Below are positions 11,511 through 24,784 of a stretch of 64,000 nucleotides of DNA, piece after piece. Both the position numbers and the translations under genes were made by a program. Location: NCBI GenBank assembly GCA_037501455.1, contig CM074860.1, positions 49,672,501-49,736,500 on the forward strand, read 5' to 3'. The notes under the pieces are model-generated. The model was not told the origin of the DNA. It did not search any database and saw nothing but the letters and a program-made list of their open reading frames with translations. The DNA comes from Lantana camara. Taxonomy: Eukaryota; Streptophyta; Magnoliopsida; Lamiales; Verbenaceae. Position 1 is the first letter of the stretch. Each line of letters opens with the position of its first letter.

Positions 11511-14500
11511 TGTAGCGCCCGGAACGGTGGGCCACCACATCCCCCGCACCTAAACCCGAACCCACATATGAAATGAATTTCCGTACATGAGCCCAAGTCT
11601 GAGCGAACAGGAACCTACACTCACGCGCTAGGCTAAGCGGGGCTACAACTCAAACAGAGCGCGCAAACAAACAATAAGAATGCGGAAGCAGCAACATAAG
11701 GATCGAAAAGGAGCTCTATACGAACATATACATCATATACAACGGCCTGACGGCCCAAAAATAGGTCAAGTATATACATCAAAAGTTCATAATCTCCGTA
11801 AGACATAATAAGAATTCAGATACAATTCATAAAAGTAATCAAAATGCAGCAGGTAAATATGCCGACTCGACCTAAACTCGAAAGTACGACACGACCGACG
11901 CACTTCCCCGCCTAGCTCGAGAACCCTGCAACTAAAGTGTTAAACGGAAGGGGTCAGTCAAAACTCGACTGAGTGAGGGGGGCTAACGCACACCCACACC
12001 ATAAATATGTAGAGAGCATAGCATAAAATCAAAAGGGGTCGATCATGAACCGAGTTGGGGTTTTCATACCAAATCATTTTTAAAACATACATATAATACC
12101 AAGGAAATCCTAACTCGTTTCACAACCACCAAAGCATAAAAGAAACATAAACGTCCGGCGAGTACGGACCTCCTCAACTCCTCATACAAATCATAAATAC
12201 ATAAGAATTCATAAATTCATAACTCCTCAACGCCTTGGTGATCGGGAATCAAACCCTCTCAACCCATATGGATTCTATATACATACGGGGTAGCTAACCC
12301 ACGATATGCCTTCCCCGGTTATTCACCGAGGGCTCAAGGTAATAGCGCCTTCTCAACCTCCAAGAGTCGCACGCCACCACCTCAAATGGGATGTGCACAG
12401 GCTTAACCCGACGGCCCTTGCCGTACCGGGGGTCCTTACCCACAATCCCTGGGCCCGGATTCATAAGAAACATGCCAATAACCCATCTTTCAGGGCACAA
12501 CTCGCTGAATCATAAAGGAAACGTACAAAGGATTCAAAATCATAAGCTCATATATGCCCATACTTATACCGTTTTCATAAATTCGAAAAAGGGGATTCAT
12601 AAAATCATAAACGTATCATAAGCATTCGTATTTAACCATATAATACATATATAGTCACATGCGGGATAGGAAATCAATAACATAAAGGCCATAGGTCACT
12701 TATCTAAAAGAAAAGATCCTAACCCTCACCTTGAAGTGGAAGCGGAGTGAAAATCGGACAAAAGAAGCAACCGGACCTAAACCTCGGGCTCTTTAACTTC
12801 CTGAAGAGGCTCTGAAACAAAAGAACGCAAGACCCGAGACTTAGACTCAAGTATGTACCACTTAGACGCTCGGAAATGCATATGTATGAAATGAATGCAT
12901 ATGAAATGCAAGAATGCATCATTTAGATCATTTAAATTCAAAACACATACAAACCATATCAAATAAATTCATAAACGTAATTCCTAAAATATAACAAATA
13001 ATTTAAATCATAAAATCACATTTCATACATAAGAATTCATAGAGCCATATTTAATTTAAAACCTCAAATTAAATCATTTAAATTCATTTAATAAATCAAA
13101 TAACATAATATATATATCATAATATATATATATATCTATCTAAATATATATACACGTATTGCAGCCCCAAAAACAAACAATTAAAATCCTTCTCATGCAT
13201 GTAAAGTCCATGCAAAGTTCCATTAAGTTAGGCCATGCATTGCACACGTTAACCACCCTGCACTTCCATCAATTATCATGCAAAATAGGAAACCATTGGA
13301 AACAATCCATGCATCATCCCTACATTAACCATGCAAAACTGAAGAAATTCATGAAATGATCAGGTAATGAGCCAAGAAATCCCACGTAAACTCCATGAAA
13401 AATCACAAACAAACAACCATGCAAAATCCAAAACTTATCATGCAAACTAGGAAAAAGAAGTAAAATATCCCAGCAGCAAATTCATCTCCCCGCCCAGGGG
13501 AGACAGTTCAGTCACGGAAGAAGGCGGAAATCACCCCTGTTCAGCCCTGCTTTCCTACCAATCAATTACCAACTCAATAAGGCATGTAAAGGCAGCAAAA
13601 TCAGCAGCAAAACAGCACGACAACTTCCTTAAATCAGCTGGAAACGAACAGCAGCAGCAAAGGTAAAGAAAATGGCACCAACTCATGCTTATAACTCAAC
13701 AAAAACTCAAGTATATTAAAGGTATCTCACCCAAATCACAACTACCACCCAAGTCAGCTATAATCAACAATAAATGAAGCACAAATGATCAATAATCCAG
13801 CTCCAATTCAAGCAAAACACCAAGGAATGAGATGGAATTCAAAAATGGCAATAAAACCTAACTATTCATGTCTTGAATCAAAACTATATCAAACATGGAT
13901 GAAAATCAGAATTTCTTAGATTAAAATGACCACTTAATCATGTACATATCAAATACAAGCTTACCCTTTGAAGATGATGAAGGAAAATGAAGATTAGAGC
14001 TCAATCTCTTCAAGGTGTGAATAGTGACGGGAATTCACTGCTGCTGCTCCAAAGTTCAGATTTTCCTCTCCTTTCTTGTGTATGGATCGAGATTAAGGCA
14101 GCAAAAAGTCATAAAGGACTGAGTTAGTGGAGTGTGGGTCCAGGTTTGAGGGCAATTGGCCAAGAATTGAGGGACTTATGTGCAAAATGGTGAAAGGTGG
14201 TCATATGAGCACGAGACGAAGTTACGGGCTGATTTCGGTGTATCAAATGAGGTCGAAAAATTACAAGGCCTGATCCATTGCACTCGAATCGTCGAAACGA
14301 GTTCAGCGGAGGTGACGGAATTCGAATTCGAATTCCCGAGCTCAAGTTACACTACCCGGAACCCAAGGTGCGCTAAGTACATGTTAGCCTCCTTTAGGTT
14401 ACTCCAACAAAACGAGTCCCGAAAACCCAACAATAAACCCGAAAACACATAACGAGCACATATTCAAGTTCACGACTCATAAAACTCCAACATATTAAAA

Positions 14501-15049
14501 CGGCACGAAATTTCGATCTCAAATCGAACACGAACGCATCACATTTCAACAAAAGAGCATGTCATTCCAATAATGAAATTCAAAACTCAAGAATTAATAA
14601 ATAAATTAAAATAAAATAAATAAATAAAATAAAACAAAATTTTTTAACGAATTAAAATAAGTCAAATTTTTATTAAAAAGGTTATTTTTCAATTAAGTCC
14701 AATACTATTAAAAAGTGTCAAATAAGTCCAATTCAACTTTTCGATTAAGTCCAATATTAATTAAAATTGCACAATTAAGTCCTTAATTCATATAAATCAC
14801 ATAATTCACGAAATTAGCTTGTTCAGGAATTAAATTCACATATCATAAATTCATAAAATTCATATCATGAATCACTTGAGGCAAATTTCGACATATAATT
14901 CAAATATTTCATATAAATTCAAATAATTCATATAAAAATTTCAATTAATAAAATATAAATCAATTAAATGCAACAATTAAAAATGAAATTAAAATAAATT
15001 AAATTGCGCACATACGTCATACCTGTACGGTCGCGGAGTCGGGGTGTCA
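11511..15049 (-). repeat. B array LTR 2 (shared middle LTR)
   Basis: 3539 bp, TG...CA ends in element orientation. It serves both as 5' LTR of the left unit and 3' LTR of the right unit. It differs from LTR 1 by one fewer TA step near 13130 and a few substitutions, and from LTR 3 by a few substitutions and a 13-bp segment that LTR 3 lacks. The palindrome TCTCCCC/GGGGAGA is at 13485-13503. Confidence 0.95.
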
Positions 15050-15067
15050 CAATCCTTCCCCCTTAAA
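15050..15067 (-). promoter_or_regulatory. Polypurine tract, right B unit
   Basis: Identical to the tract at 6823-6840. It abuts the middle LTR and lies 12 nt beyond the polyprotein stop. Confidence 0.85.
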
Positions 15068-15079
15068 AAGGACTTGCCC

Positions 15080-18000
15080 TCAAGTCCGGCTCGAGTCCTC
15101 AAACAACTCCGGATATAACCTTCTCATTTTCTCCTCGGTTTCCCAAGTCGATTCCTCGGATTTCTGATCCCTCCAAAGTACCCTGACCAAAGGAATCTTC
15201 CGGTTTCTCAAATCTTGCATCTTCCCGTCCTGAATTGCAACCGGATGCTTTTCTATTGTCAAATCCGGCTCTAACTGAACCTCTTCAACTGGAAGAATTG
15301 TTGAGTCATCGGGATAATACTTACGGAGTTGAGAGACATGAAAAACATTATGTATCCCGGTCATACTTGGCGATAAATCCAATCTATATGCCGTTTCTCC
15401 GATTCTTTCCAAAATCTCAAACGGCCCAAGATAACGAGGACTAAGCTTCCCACCCTTACCTATACGAGTGAAGCCTTTTCTAGGAGACGCCTTCAAAAAG
15501 ACTCTATCTCCGACTTCGAACTCTAAGGGCCTTCTTCTCTTATCGGCGTAACTCTTTTGATGGGCCTGAGCTGCTCTCATCCTTTGTCGAATCTTTTGAA
15601 CTTTCTCAATAGTATCGGCAATCTTTTCCTTAGACTCGGCTCTCTCGAGTTTATTCTCTTCAGTCCACCTCCAATCCTCAATATCCCAAAATAGAGGAGA
15701 TCTACACTTTTTTCCATAAAGTGCCTCATACGGAGCCATCTTAATCGAACCCTGAAAGCTGTTGTTATAAGCAAACTCAACCAAAGGTAGGTGCTCATCC
15801 CACTTATCTTGGAAGTCCAAAGCACACGCTCTGAGCATATCCTCTAAGTACTGAATTAGCCTTTCAGATTGGCCGTCTGTCTGAGGATGCGAAGCTGTGC
15901 TAAACTTGAGCTTAGTGCCCAAACACTTCCGAAGATTCTGCCAAAAGATCGAAGTAAACCGTGGATCCCGATCCGAAACAATACTAGCCGGAACTCCATG
16001 TAACCTTACAATCTCCCGAACGTACAATTCGGCTAGCTTAGGAACTTTCTCAGACATCCGAACCTTGAGGAAATGGGCAGACTTAGTTAATCTGTCCACA
16101 ATTACCCATATTCCATCAAACCCTCCTCTAACTCTAGGCAAGCCGGACACGAAGTCCATCGTCACTTGCTCCCACTTCCACTCGGGAATAGGAAGTGGTT
16201 GGAGAGTTCCTCCCGGCTTCTGGTGCTCTGCCTTCACCTTTTGACACGTTAGACACCGCTTCACGAAGTTCGCGACGTCCCTTTTCATGCCATTCCACCA
16301 GAATTTCTCTTTCAGGTCCCGATACATCTTAGTACCTCCCGGATGAATCGAGTACCTCGAGCGATGTGCCTCCTCAAGTATAATCCTCTTGAGCTCTTCT
16401 GGAACACATATTCTTGCTTCAAACCTTAACAATCCGGAATCATCAATCCCAAACTTAGAATTTGTATCATCCTTAGAACGAGTTACCAACTTTTGAATTT
16501 CCACATCTAAATTCTGAGCTTCCAACAACTGTTGTTTCAAATCTGGTATTACTGTAAGATTGGCCAACCAAGTTCCCGAAACCAAGATCTCTGAACCCGA
16601 ACTTGAAGAACCTGCTTCCAAATTAGCTACACTCACCTTTCTACTCAAGACATCGGCTACCACGTTTGCTTTACCTGGATGGTACTGAATGGTGCAATCG
16701 TAATCCTCTAATAATTCCATCCAACGTCTCTGTCTTACATTCAAATCTTTCTGAGAAAAGAGATACTTGAGGCTTTGGTGATCCGTAAATACCTCAAAGG
16801 TGGTACCATAAAGGTAGTGTCGCCACTTCATCAAAGCGAACACAACGGCAGCTAATTCGAGATCGTGGGTAGGGTAATTCTTCTCATGCTCCTTCAACTT
16901 TCTTGAAGCATAAGCTACCACTCTACCGTGCTGCATCAAAACACAACCAAGACCCTCTTTCGAAGCATCTGTATACACTGCATAACCCTCGGTACCCTCG
17001 GGTAGGGTAAGAACTGGTGCTGAAGTTAACTTCACTTTCAAAGTCTGAAAACTCGCATCACACTTATCATCCCATTCAAATTTCATTTCCTTCTTAGTCA
17101 GACGAGTCAACGGGGCGGCGATTTTAGAGAAATCCTTAACAAATCTACGGTAGTAACCGGCCAACCCAAGAAAACTTCGGATCTCTGAGACATTTTTCGG
17201 TCTCTCCCAACGAAGCACGGACTCAACCTTAGATGGATCAACTTCAATCCCATCACCTGAAATTATATGCCCCAAAAACATAACTCGGTCGATCCAGAAT
17301 TCGCACTTGCTGAACTTTGCATACAACTTATGTTCCCTCAAAGTTTCCAAGACGATCCGTAGATGTTGGGCATGCTCTTCAGCCGACCTTGAATACACCA
17401 GAATGTCGTCTATAAAGATCACCACGAACTTGTCAAGAAAAGGCCTGAACACTCGGTGCATCATGTCCATAAAAACGGCTGGAGCGTTGGTTAATCCAAA
17501 TGGCATGACAACAAATTCAAAGTGCCCATATCTTGTGTTAAAACCAGTCTTCGGAATATCTTCTTCCCTAATTCGCAGCTGATAATAGCCTTGCCTCAAA
17601 TCTAACTTGGAGTAGACTTTCGAGCCTTGCAGAATATCAAATAACTCCTCGATGTGAGGCAAAGGGTATTTGTTCTTCACAGTCATCCGATTCAACTTAC
17701 GGTAGTCTATACACATTCGTAGCGTTCCATCCTTCTTCTTTACAAATAGAACGGGAGCCCCCCACGGAGAAATGCTCGGACGGATGTAACCGCAAGCTAG
17801 AAGCTCATCAAGCTGTGTCTTTAACTCCTTTAACTCTGCAGGAGCCATTCTATAGGGAGTCTTCGAAAAAGGCTCTGCTCCGGGATAAAGGTCGATTACG
17901 AACTCGATGTCCCTATCGGGTGGCAAAGAACCCAATGTCTCAGGGAATACATCGGCATACTCCCGCACGACCTCCGTCTCCTCAAGTTTGGCCTGATCCT

Positions 18001-19543
18001 TCGGTCTATTCAAAAGATAGGCCACGAAACCTGTCGCACCGTCCCGGACCAGTTTACTCGCCTCAACGAAAGAAATAAATGGGCTTGACTTCACCTTCTC
18101 GCCCTTAAACACCACTGAACCAAAAGAAACTTTCTTCTCCCGACAATCCATCTGAGCCCCATGTTCAGATAACCAATCCATTCCTAGGATTACGCCATAC
18201 CTCTTCATCGGCATCTTAATCAAATCGGCGAGAAAAACTCTATCTTCAAAACTCACTGGACAACCCCGATAAATCCTGCAAGTAACAAGACTACCGCCAA
18301 GAGGCGAACTAACCACATAATCATGCGTACAGAGGGTAACAGGCAAGCACAACGAAGAAGCAAGATCCCGAGAAATAAAGGAATGAGATGCCCCGGGATC
18401 GAACAATGCATGAAATGTAGTGCCATGAATGCTTACGGTACCTTCAATCAAGGCATTAGGATCAAGATCTGCAGCTTCCTCTTCCTCAGCCCCGAGTGCA
18501 TAAGCTCTAGCCTGAATTGCGGGCCTCTGATTGTTCCCCGCTGCCTGTCCTGGCCTTTTGTTCGGGCATTGATTAAGCATGTGATCCGGCGAGCCACAAC
18601 CGTAGCACCTCTTGTGAAGTTTGAAGCAATTTTCAACGAGATGATTACCCTTGCAATATTTGCATTGGACTTGAGGTGGTGCTGGTAATGCTAGAGGTTG
18701 AGCCTTTTGTCCTGTTGGCTTAAATTGCTTGTTTTGAGGCTTTGCCGGTGTAAAAGCTTGGTAAGCCGGCCTCTTTCCATATTTGTTCTGACCTCCCGAG
18801 CTAGAACCCTGTACGGCCTGAGAAGTCCTCCTCCTCCTAGCAACCACTCGATCCTCCACTTTCAAAGCCTTCTCGGTGACTAACGCCCAAGTGTCGGTAT
18901 CAACCGCTTCGAGTGCATCCTTCATATCTTCTCTTAAACCTCGAAGAAACTTCAAAGCCTTGTGGCGGTCATCGTTGGCAATGTTGGGAGCATATCTTGA
19001 CAAACGGTCGAACTCATCAATGTATTCGGTGACCGTCTTCTCATCTTGTTTCAAGTCCATGAACTCTTGGAGTCTTCGGTCCCTAGCGGCGATTGGAATG
19101 TACTTGTTACGAAACTCCCGAGTGAATGTTTCCCAATTAATCTCATCACCGGCGGCATCCAAACGGGCTCGGATGCTAGTCCACCAACTATAAGCCTGAC
19201 CTTGCACCATCGTGAGGGTGCACCTTACCTTCTCAACCGATTCACACGGTATCAATTCCCAAATTCTCTCTATTTGAATTAGCCACTCCTCGGCTTGGAT
19301 ATCATTCCCACCTTCAAACTTGGGGGGGTTCTGATTCCTAAACTCCCGTAGAATGTGAGTGACTTGCCCTCCTTCGTGATTGACAACCGGAGGTGTATTT
19401 TGGCGATACCGAGTATCCAAATATGCACATAATCTTGCCATGAATCCCTCAGGTTCCATGTTGTTCTCGGCTTGTGGGGAACGATCCCGGTGATGTCTAT
19501 GGCCCGGAGACCTGTCACGGTGATGATCTCTTCTCGGAGGCAT
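15080..19543 (-). CDS. gag-pol: Ty3/gypsy chromovirus gag-pol polyprotein, right copy
   Basis: Intact frame of the same length and domain order as the left copy: Gag, two zinc knuckles, DPGAS protease, reverse transcriptase with FIDD, RNase H, HHCC-DDE integrase, chromodomain-like end. An in-frame ATG lies upstream at 19567; I chose 19543 (MPPRR). All zinc and catalytic residues I can identify are present, including His at position 1075 (codon 16343-16345). The six differences from the left copy are at 335 (Pro here, Ser there), 512 (Thr/Ile), 1075 (His/Arg), 1213 (Arg/Gln), 1336 (His/Arg) and 1432 (Leu/Phe). With flanking LTRs, primer site and polypurine tract intact, this unit looks structurally competent for transposition. 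Its 5' LTR (LTR 3) carries a 13-bp deletion of unknown effect. Activity itself is not shown by sequence. Confidence 0.98.
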   Translation of the reverse strand: MPPRRDHHRDRSPGHRHHRDRSPQAENNMEPEGFMARLCAYLDTRYRQNTPPVVNHEGGQVTHILREFRNQNPPKFEGGNDIQAEEWLIQIERIWELIPCESVEKVRCTLTMVQGQAYSWWTSIRARLDAAGDEINWETFTREFRNKYIPIAARDRRLQEFMDLKQDEKTVTEYIDEFDRLSRYAPNIANDDRHKALKFLRGLREDMKDALEAVDTDTWALVTEKALKVEDRVVARRRRTSQAVQGSSSGGQNKYGKRPAYQAFTPAKPQNKQFKPTGQKAQPLALPAPPQVQCKYCKGNHLVENCFKLHKRCYGCGSPDHMLNQCPNKRPGQAAGNNQRPAIQARAYALGAEEEEAADLDPNALIEGTVSIHGTTFHALFDPGASHSFISRDLASSLCLPVTLCTHDYVVSSPLGGSLVTCRIYRGCPVSFEDRVFLADLIKMPMKRYGVILGMDWLSEHGAQMDCREKKVSFGSVVFKGEKVKSSPFISFVEASKLVRDGATGFVAYLLNRPKDQAKLEETEVVREYADVFPETLGSLPPDRDIEFVIDLYPGAEPFSKTPYRMAPAELKELKTQLDELLACGYIRPSISPWGAPVLFVKKKDGTLRMCIDYRKLNRMTVKNKYPLPHIEELFDILQGSKVYSKLDLRQGYYQLRIREEDIPKTGFNTRYGHFEFVVMPFGLTNAPAVFMDMMHRVFRPFLDKFVVIFIDDILVYSRSAEEHAQHLRIVLETLREHKLYAKFSKCEFWIDRVMFLGHIISGDGIEVDPSKVESVLRWERPKNVSEIRSFLGLAGYYRRFVKDFSKIAAPLTRLTKKEMKFEWDDKCDASFQTLKVKLTSAPVLTLPEGTEGYAVYTDASKEGLGCVLMQHGRVVAYASRKLKEHEKNYPTHDLELAAVVFALMKWRHYLYGTTFEVFTDHQSLKYLFSQKDLNVRQRRWMELLEDYDCTIQYHPGKANVVADVLSRKVSVANLEAGSSSSGSEILVSGTWLANLTVIPDLKQQLLEAQNLDVEIQKLVTRSKDDTNSKFGIDDSGLLRFEARICVPEELKRIILEEAHRSRYSIHPGGTKMYRDLKEKFWWNGMKRDVANFVKRCLTCQKVKAEHQKPGGTLQPLPIPEWKWEQVTMDFVSGLPRVRGGFDGIWVIVDRLTKSAHFLKVRMSEKVPKLAELYVREIVRLHGVPASIVSDRDPRFTSIFWQNLRKCLGTKLKFSTASHPQTDGQSERLIQYLEDMLRACALDFQDKWDEHLPLVEFAYNNSFQGSIKMAPYEALYGKKCRSPLFWDIEDWRWTEENKLERAESKEKIADTIEKVQKIRQRMRAAQAHQKSYADKRRRPLEFEVGDRVFLKASPRKGFTRIGKGGKLSPRYLGPFEILERIGETAYRLDLSPSMTGIHNVFHVSQLRKYYPDDSTILPVEEVQLEPDLTIEKHPVAIQDGKMQDLRNRKIPLVRVLWRDQKSEESTWETEEKMRRLYPELFEDSSRT

Positions 19544-19717
19544 CCTACAAAATCCAAAGAATTCCAATATACATGCGTGCGGTTAGTACATGACCATGTG
19601 CACAATTCATAAAAATTCAAGTAAATGAGGCACATAAATGCACATAACCACATTGTCCTAATCCGAACGACCTAGACAAACCAACACGACCCTAGAGCTT
19701 CGGTTTTGCAACAGAGA

Positions 19718-19729
19718 GCTCTGATACCA
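19718..19729 (-). promoter_or_regulatory. Primer binding site, right B unit (initiator Met tRNA)
   Basis: TGGTATCAGAGC on the minus strand, 8 nt from the LTR edge at 19738; the same arrangement as at 11491-11502. Confidence 0.92.
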
Positions 19730-19737
19730 CTTTAAGA

Positions 19738-22700
19738 TGTAGCGCCCGGAACGGTGGGCCACCACATCCCCCGCACCTAAACCCGAACCCACATATGAAA
19801 TGAATTTCCGTACATGAGCCCAAGTCTGAGCGAACAGGAACCTACACTCACGCGCTAGGCTAAGCGGGGCTACAACTCAAACAGAGCGCGCAAACAAACA
19901 ATAAGAATGCGGAAGCAGCAACATAAGGATCGAAAAGGAGCTCTATACGAACATATACATCATATACAACGGCCTGACGGCCCAAAAATAGGTCAAGTAT
20001 ATACATCAAAAGTTCATAATCTCCGTAAGACATAATAAGAATTCAGATACAATTCATAAAAGTAATCAAAATGCAGCAGGTAAATATGCCGACTCGACCT
20101 AAACTCGAAAGTACGACACGACCGACGCACTTCCCCGCCTAGCTCGAGAACCCTGCAACTAAAGTGTTAAACGGAAGGGGTCAGTCAAAACTCGACTGAG
20201 TGAGGGGGGCTAACGCACACCCACACCATAAATATGTAGAGAGCATAGCATAAAATCAAAAGGGGTCGATCATGAACCGAGTTGGGGTTTTCATACCAAA
20301 TCATTTTTAAAACATACATATAATACCAAGGAAATCCTAACTCGTTTCACAACCACCAAAGCATAAAAGAAACATAAACGTCCGGCGAGTACGGACCTCC
20401 TCAACTCCTCATACAAATCATAAATACATAAGAATTCATAAATTCATAACTCCTCAACGCCTTGGTGATCGGGAATCAAACCCTCTCAACCCATATGGAT
20501 TCTATATACATACGGGGTAGCTAACCCACGATATGCCTTCCCCGGTTATTCACCGAGGGCTCAAGGTAATAGCGCCTTCTCAATCTCCAAGAGTCGCACG
20601 CCACCACCTCAAATGGGATGTGCACAGGCTTAACCCGACGGCCCTTGCCGTACCGGGGGTCCTTACCCACAATCCCTGGGCCCGGATTCATAAGAAACAT
20701 GCCAATAACCCATCTTTCAGGGCACAACTCGCTGAATCATAAAGGAAACGTACAAAGGATTCAAAATCATAAGCTCATATATGCTCATACTTATACCGTT
20801 TTCATAAATTCGAAAAAGGGGATTCATAAAATCATAAACGTATCATAAGCATTCGTATTTAACCATATAATACATATATAGTCACATGCGGGATAGGAAA
20901 TCAATAACATAAAGGCCATAGGTCACTTATCTAAAAGAAAAGATCCTAACCCTCACCTTGAAGTGGAAGCGGAGTGAAAATCGGACAAAAGAAGCAACCG
21001 GACCTAAACCTCGGGCTCTTTAACTTCCTGAAGAGGCTCTGAAACAAAAGAACGCAAGACCCGAGACTTAGACTCAAGTATGTACCACTTAGATGCTCGG
21101 AAATGCATATGTATGAAATGAATGCATATGAAATGCAAGAATGCATCATTTAGATCATTTAAATTCAAAACACATACAAACCATATCAAATAAATTCATA
21201 AACGTAATTCCTAAAATATAACAAATAATTTAAATCATAAAATCACATTTCATACATAAGAATTCATAGAGCCATATTTAATTTAAAACCTCAAATTAAA
21301 TCATTTAAATTCATTTAATAAATCAAATAACATAATATATATATCATAATATATATATATATATCTATCTAAATATATATACACGTATTGCAGCCCCAAA
21401 AACAAACAATTAAAATCCTTCTCATGCATGTAAAGTCCATGCAAAGTTCCATTAAGTTAGGCCATGCATTGCACACGTTAACCACCCTGCACTTCCATCA
21501 ATTATCATGCAAAATAGGAAACCATTGGAAACAATCCATGCATCATCCCTACATTAACCATGCAAAACTGAAGAAATTCATGAAATGATCAGGTAATGAG
21601 CCAAGAAATCCCACGTAAACTCCATGAAAAATCACAAACAAACAACCATGCAAAATCCAAAACTTATCATGCAAACTAGGAAAAAGAAGTAAAATATCCC
21701 AGCAGCAAATTCATCTCCCCGCCCAGGGGAGACAGTTCAGTCACGGAAGAAGGCGGAAATCACCCCTGTTCAGCCCTGCTTTCCTACCAATCAATTACCA
21801 ACTCAATAAGGCATGTAAAGGCAGCAAAATCAGCAGCAAAACAGCACGACAACTTCCTTAAATCAGCTGGAAACGAACAGCAGCAGCAAAGGTAAAGAAA
21901 ATGGCACCAACTCATGCTTATAACTCAACAAAAACTCAAGTATATTAAAGGTATCTCACCCAAATCACAACTACCACCCAAGTCAGCTATAATCAACAAT
22001 AAATGAAGCACAAATGATCAATAATCCAGCTCCAATTCAAGCAAAACACCAAGGAATGAGATGGAATTCAAAAATGGCAATAAAACCTAACTATTCATGT
22101 CTTGAATCAAAACTATATCAAACATGGATGAAAATCAGAATTTCTTAGATTAAAATGACCACTTAATCATGTACATATCAAATACAAGCTTACCCTTTGA
22201 AGATGATGAAGGAAAATGAAGATTAGAGCTCAATCTCTTCAAGGTGTGAATAGTGACGGGAATTCACTGCTGCTGCTCCAAAGTTCAGATTTTCCTCTCC
22301 TTTCTTGTGTATGGATCGAGATTAAGGCAGCAAAAAGTCATAAAGGACTGAGTTAGTGGAGTGTGGGTCCAGGTTTGAGGGCAATTGGCCAAGAATTGAG
22401 GGACTTATGTGCAAAATGGTGAAAGCACGAGACGAAGTTACGGGCTGATTTCGGTGTATCAAATGAGGTCGAAAAATTACAAGGCCTGATCCATTGCACT
22501 CGAATCGTCGAAACGAGTTCAGCGGAGGTGACGGAATTCGAATTCGAATTCCCGAGCTCAAGTTACACTACCCGGAACCCAAGGTGCGCTAAGTACATGT
22601 TAGCCTCCTTTAGGTTACTCCAACAAAACGAGTCCCGAAAACCCAACAATAAACCCGAAAACACATAACGAGCACATATTCAAGTTCACGACTCATAAAA

Positions 22701-23265
22701 CTCCAACATATTAAAACGGCACGAAATTTCGATCTCAAATCGAACACGAACGCATCACATTTCAACAAAAGAGCATGTCATTCCAATAATGAAATTCAAA
22801 ACTCAAGAATTAATAAATAAATTAAAATAAAATAAATAAATAAAATAAAACAAAATTTTTTAACGAATTAAAATAAGTCAAATTTTTATTAAAAAGGTTA
22901 TTTTTCAATTAAGTCCAATACTATTAAAAAGTGTCAAATAAGTCCAATTCAACTTTTCGATTAAGTCCAATATTAATTAAAATTGCACAATTAAGTCCTT
23001 AATTCATATAAATCACATAATTCACGAAATTAGCTTGTTCGGGAATTAAATTCACATATCATAAATTCATAAAATTCATATCATGAATCACTTGAGGCAA
23101 ATTTCGACATATAATTCAAATATTTCATATAAATTCAAATAATTCATATAAAAATTTCAATTAATAAAATATAAATCAATTAAATGCAACAATTAAAAAT
23201 GAAATTAAAATAAATTAAATTGCGCACATACGTCATACCTGTACGGTCGCGGAGTCGGGGTGTCA
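19738..23265 (-). repeat. B array LTR 3 (5' LTR of the right unit)
   Basis: 3528 bp. It is the outermost 5' LTR in element orientation and starts TGACACCCCG at 23265. Compared with LTR 2 it lacks 13 bp near 22426, between two AG dinucleotides that look like microhomology, and has a few substitutions. The palindrome TCTCCCC/GGGGAGA is at 21714-21732. The right flank is TAGGT. Confidence 0.95.
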
Positions 23266-24150
23266 TAGGTAATAGAACACCTAGATGAAGAAAGACTTTA
23301 TCCAAGTTTCAGGATCATATACCATGGATTAGTTTGGGAAGTACTTAGCACCACGATCATCCAACGAAACTCTGAGGTAAATATCTGATTGACAAACGAA
23401 TCATGGACAACTCCTTGAAGATGAGCAAACTAAGATTTAACACACAAATGAGAAATTCTTGGGAGAAACTGAGGATGATTCTAGTTGAGCAAGGATTACG
23501 GTCTAGTAAGGGGTTTGGTGGTAAACAAGCGTTGTTGAGTTACCACTTTACGAAAAGACTCAAGACAAAGAGGTTCAAATGACGAGGTTACATCATTGTC
23601 GGTTTAAACGACTCCTACTGCTTTATCTCGACTTTCCTATCAAGATTTTTACACTTTGGTTAACGGTACGCCAAGCATTCATGGCATTTGCATACATGCA
23701 TTGTTTAAATACTCTTACCTCGTTTTGCTTGATGTGGGTGATGACTATTGTTGTTTTAATTGTGATAACTTGGATACTTGATCTAGTATTTGTAACTTGA
23801 AAATTTCTACTCGTTATGAACCGTTGTTGGGATGATGAATGAGTTATGTACTTATGTGAACTATTCATGCCTACATGATTTAAAACTCTCTTGATTGCTC
23901 ACTAACTTCCCATATAACATACATACATACTATAACCTTGTTTTATAGGGATTCCATCGCGATATCCCCCTTGAGTTGAGGTATGAGCGTTGAATCTATA
24001 CTCAAGATACCGATATCTGTTATACAAGGTACACCAAACATGCATCACATACTTTTTGTCAAGTGTTACTCCGATGTGTGTATGTTTGAATAACTTATCA
24101 GTGGATTTATGTGCAAGAGAGACCTTAGGTTCCCTCTTCCTACGTGTTGG

Positions 24151-24455
24151 GGAGATGTAGGATTCTCTCTATTTATGTGATAGAAAGATGTTGGAATCTT
24201 TCTAAGTTTTGTGCGCGAGAGTTGTTGGATTCTCTTGTACTTAGATATTCAGAGATGTTGGATTCTCTTGAATCTAGGTGTTTGAGGAATGATGGATTTT
24301 CTCAAACTAGAATGTTGGGAGATGTTGGAATCTGCCCGACTTAGGTTGAGAGACGGGGTTCTCTCAATTATGTGCTCGAGAGACGGGGTTCTCTCACTTG
24401 TGGGTGCTGAGGGACGGGGCTGTCTCACTTACGTGCTGAAAGATGGGATTCTCTC
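24151..24455 (+). repeat. Array of about ten short hairpin units upstream of the A polypurine tract
   Basis: About ten diverged units, 28-35 bp apart, each with short inverted arms around a loop of 5-8 nt rich in G and T. The clearest are AGAAAGAT/ATCTTTCT at 24182-24203, TTGAGAGA/TCTCTCAA at 24346-24367 and GAGAGA/TCTCTC at 24378-24395. Loops read CGGGGT or GTTGGA. The arms vary between units but mostly stay complementary. A shorter version is present at the same place in element D. Confidence 0.85.
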
Positions 24456-24747
24456 TTGTTTGTTGTGGTTGCGTTATGCGTTGATCTAACTACGGGTAGC
24501 AAGTGGTGCATATGAGATGACATCAAGGTTGGGTGCAGTTGCAGCTATCTGATCATGGGAATGACCGACCGAGTTCGAAACAACTAACGGATCAAGTACT
24601 CGCACGGACCTCGACGATAACAAGACATCCTAAAGGAGGTTCGGTGTAGATGATAGGAGTAAGCCTCATCATTAGAGTTATGATCTCACACGAGTTCGGG
24701 AGAAGGGTTGGAGCACTACAACTCGAGGATCTACATTTTAGCAGTGG

Positions 24748-24764
24748 AACCTGGGGACCAGGTT
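24748..24764 (+). other. Palindrome just upstream of the A polypurine tract
   Basis: AACCTGG-GGA-CCAGGTT, perfect 7-bp arms with a 3-nt centre, ends 6 nt before the purine-rich tract. Element D has the same structure at 35043-35059 with a matched change at the outer pair. Confidence 0.75.
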
Positions 24765-24770
24765 CTCTTA

Positions 24771-24784
24771 AGGGGGCAAGGTTG
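24771..24784 (+). promoter_or_regulatory. Polypurine tract of element A
   Basis: AGGGGGCAAGGTTG directly abuts the 3' LTR start TGACACCCCG at 24785. Confidence 0.85.

Larger units (their letters stand above)
3282..23265 (-). mobile_element. Tandem Ty3/gypsy (Tekay-like) array B: three LTRs and two internal regions
   Basis: The order is LTR (3282-6822), internal (6823-11510), LTR (11511-15049), internal (15050-19737), LTR (19738-23265), all on the minus strand. The repeat period is 8229 then 8227 bp, and both internal regions are exactly 4688 bp. Each has a primer site beside its upstream LTR, a single gag-pol frame and a polypurine tract. The LTRs differ by only a handful of substitutions, a TA-count change near 4900/13130/21360, and a 13-bp deletion in the rightmost LTR. 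The middle LTR is shared, as expected after unequal or ectopic LTR recombination. The flanking pentamers GGGAA and TAGGT do not match, so no target duplication is visible. Confidence 0.95.
23266..24784 (+). mobile_element. Internal region of element A, right part (non-coding)
   Basis: Continuation of A after the B array. It has no gag or pol similarity. A block near 23663-23703 (GGTACGCCAAGCATTCATGG...) recurs in element D near 34547 and marks the two as relatives. It is followed by the hairpin array (24151-24455), a palindrome (24748-24764) and the polypurine tract. Confidence 0.75.

Noticed and set aside
3276..23270. TGGGA against TAGGT as a mutated target duplication of the B array
   Set aside because: Only three of five bases agree, and the LTR edge would have to be shifted by one base; not convincing for such a young array.
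24151..24455. Regularly spaced short repeats resembling a CRISPR array
   Set aside because: Units are diverged hairpins in a retrotransposon 3' region of a plant genome; there are no identical repeats with unique spacers and no cas genes.
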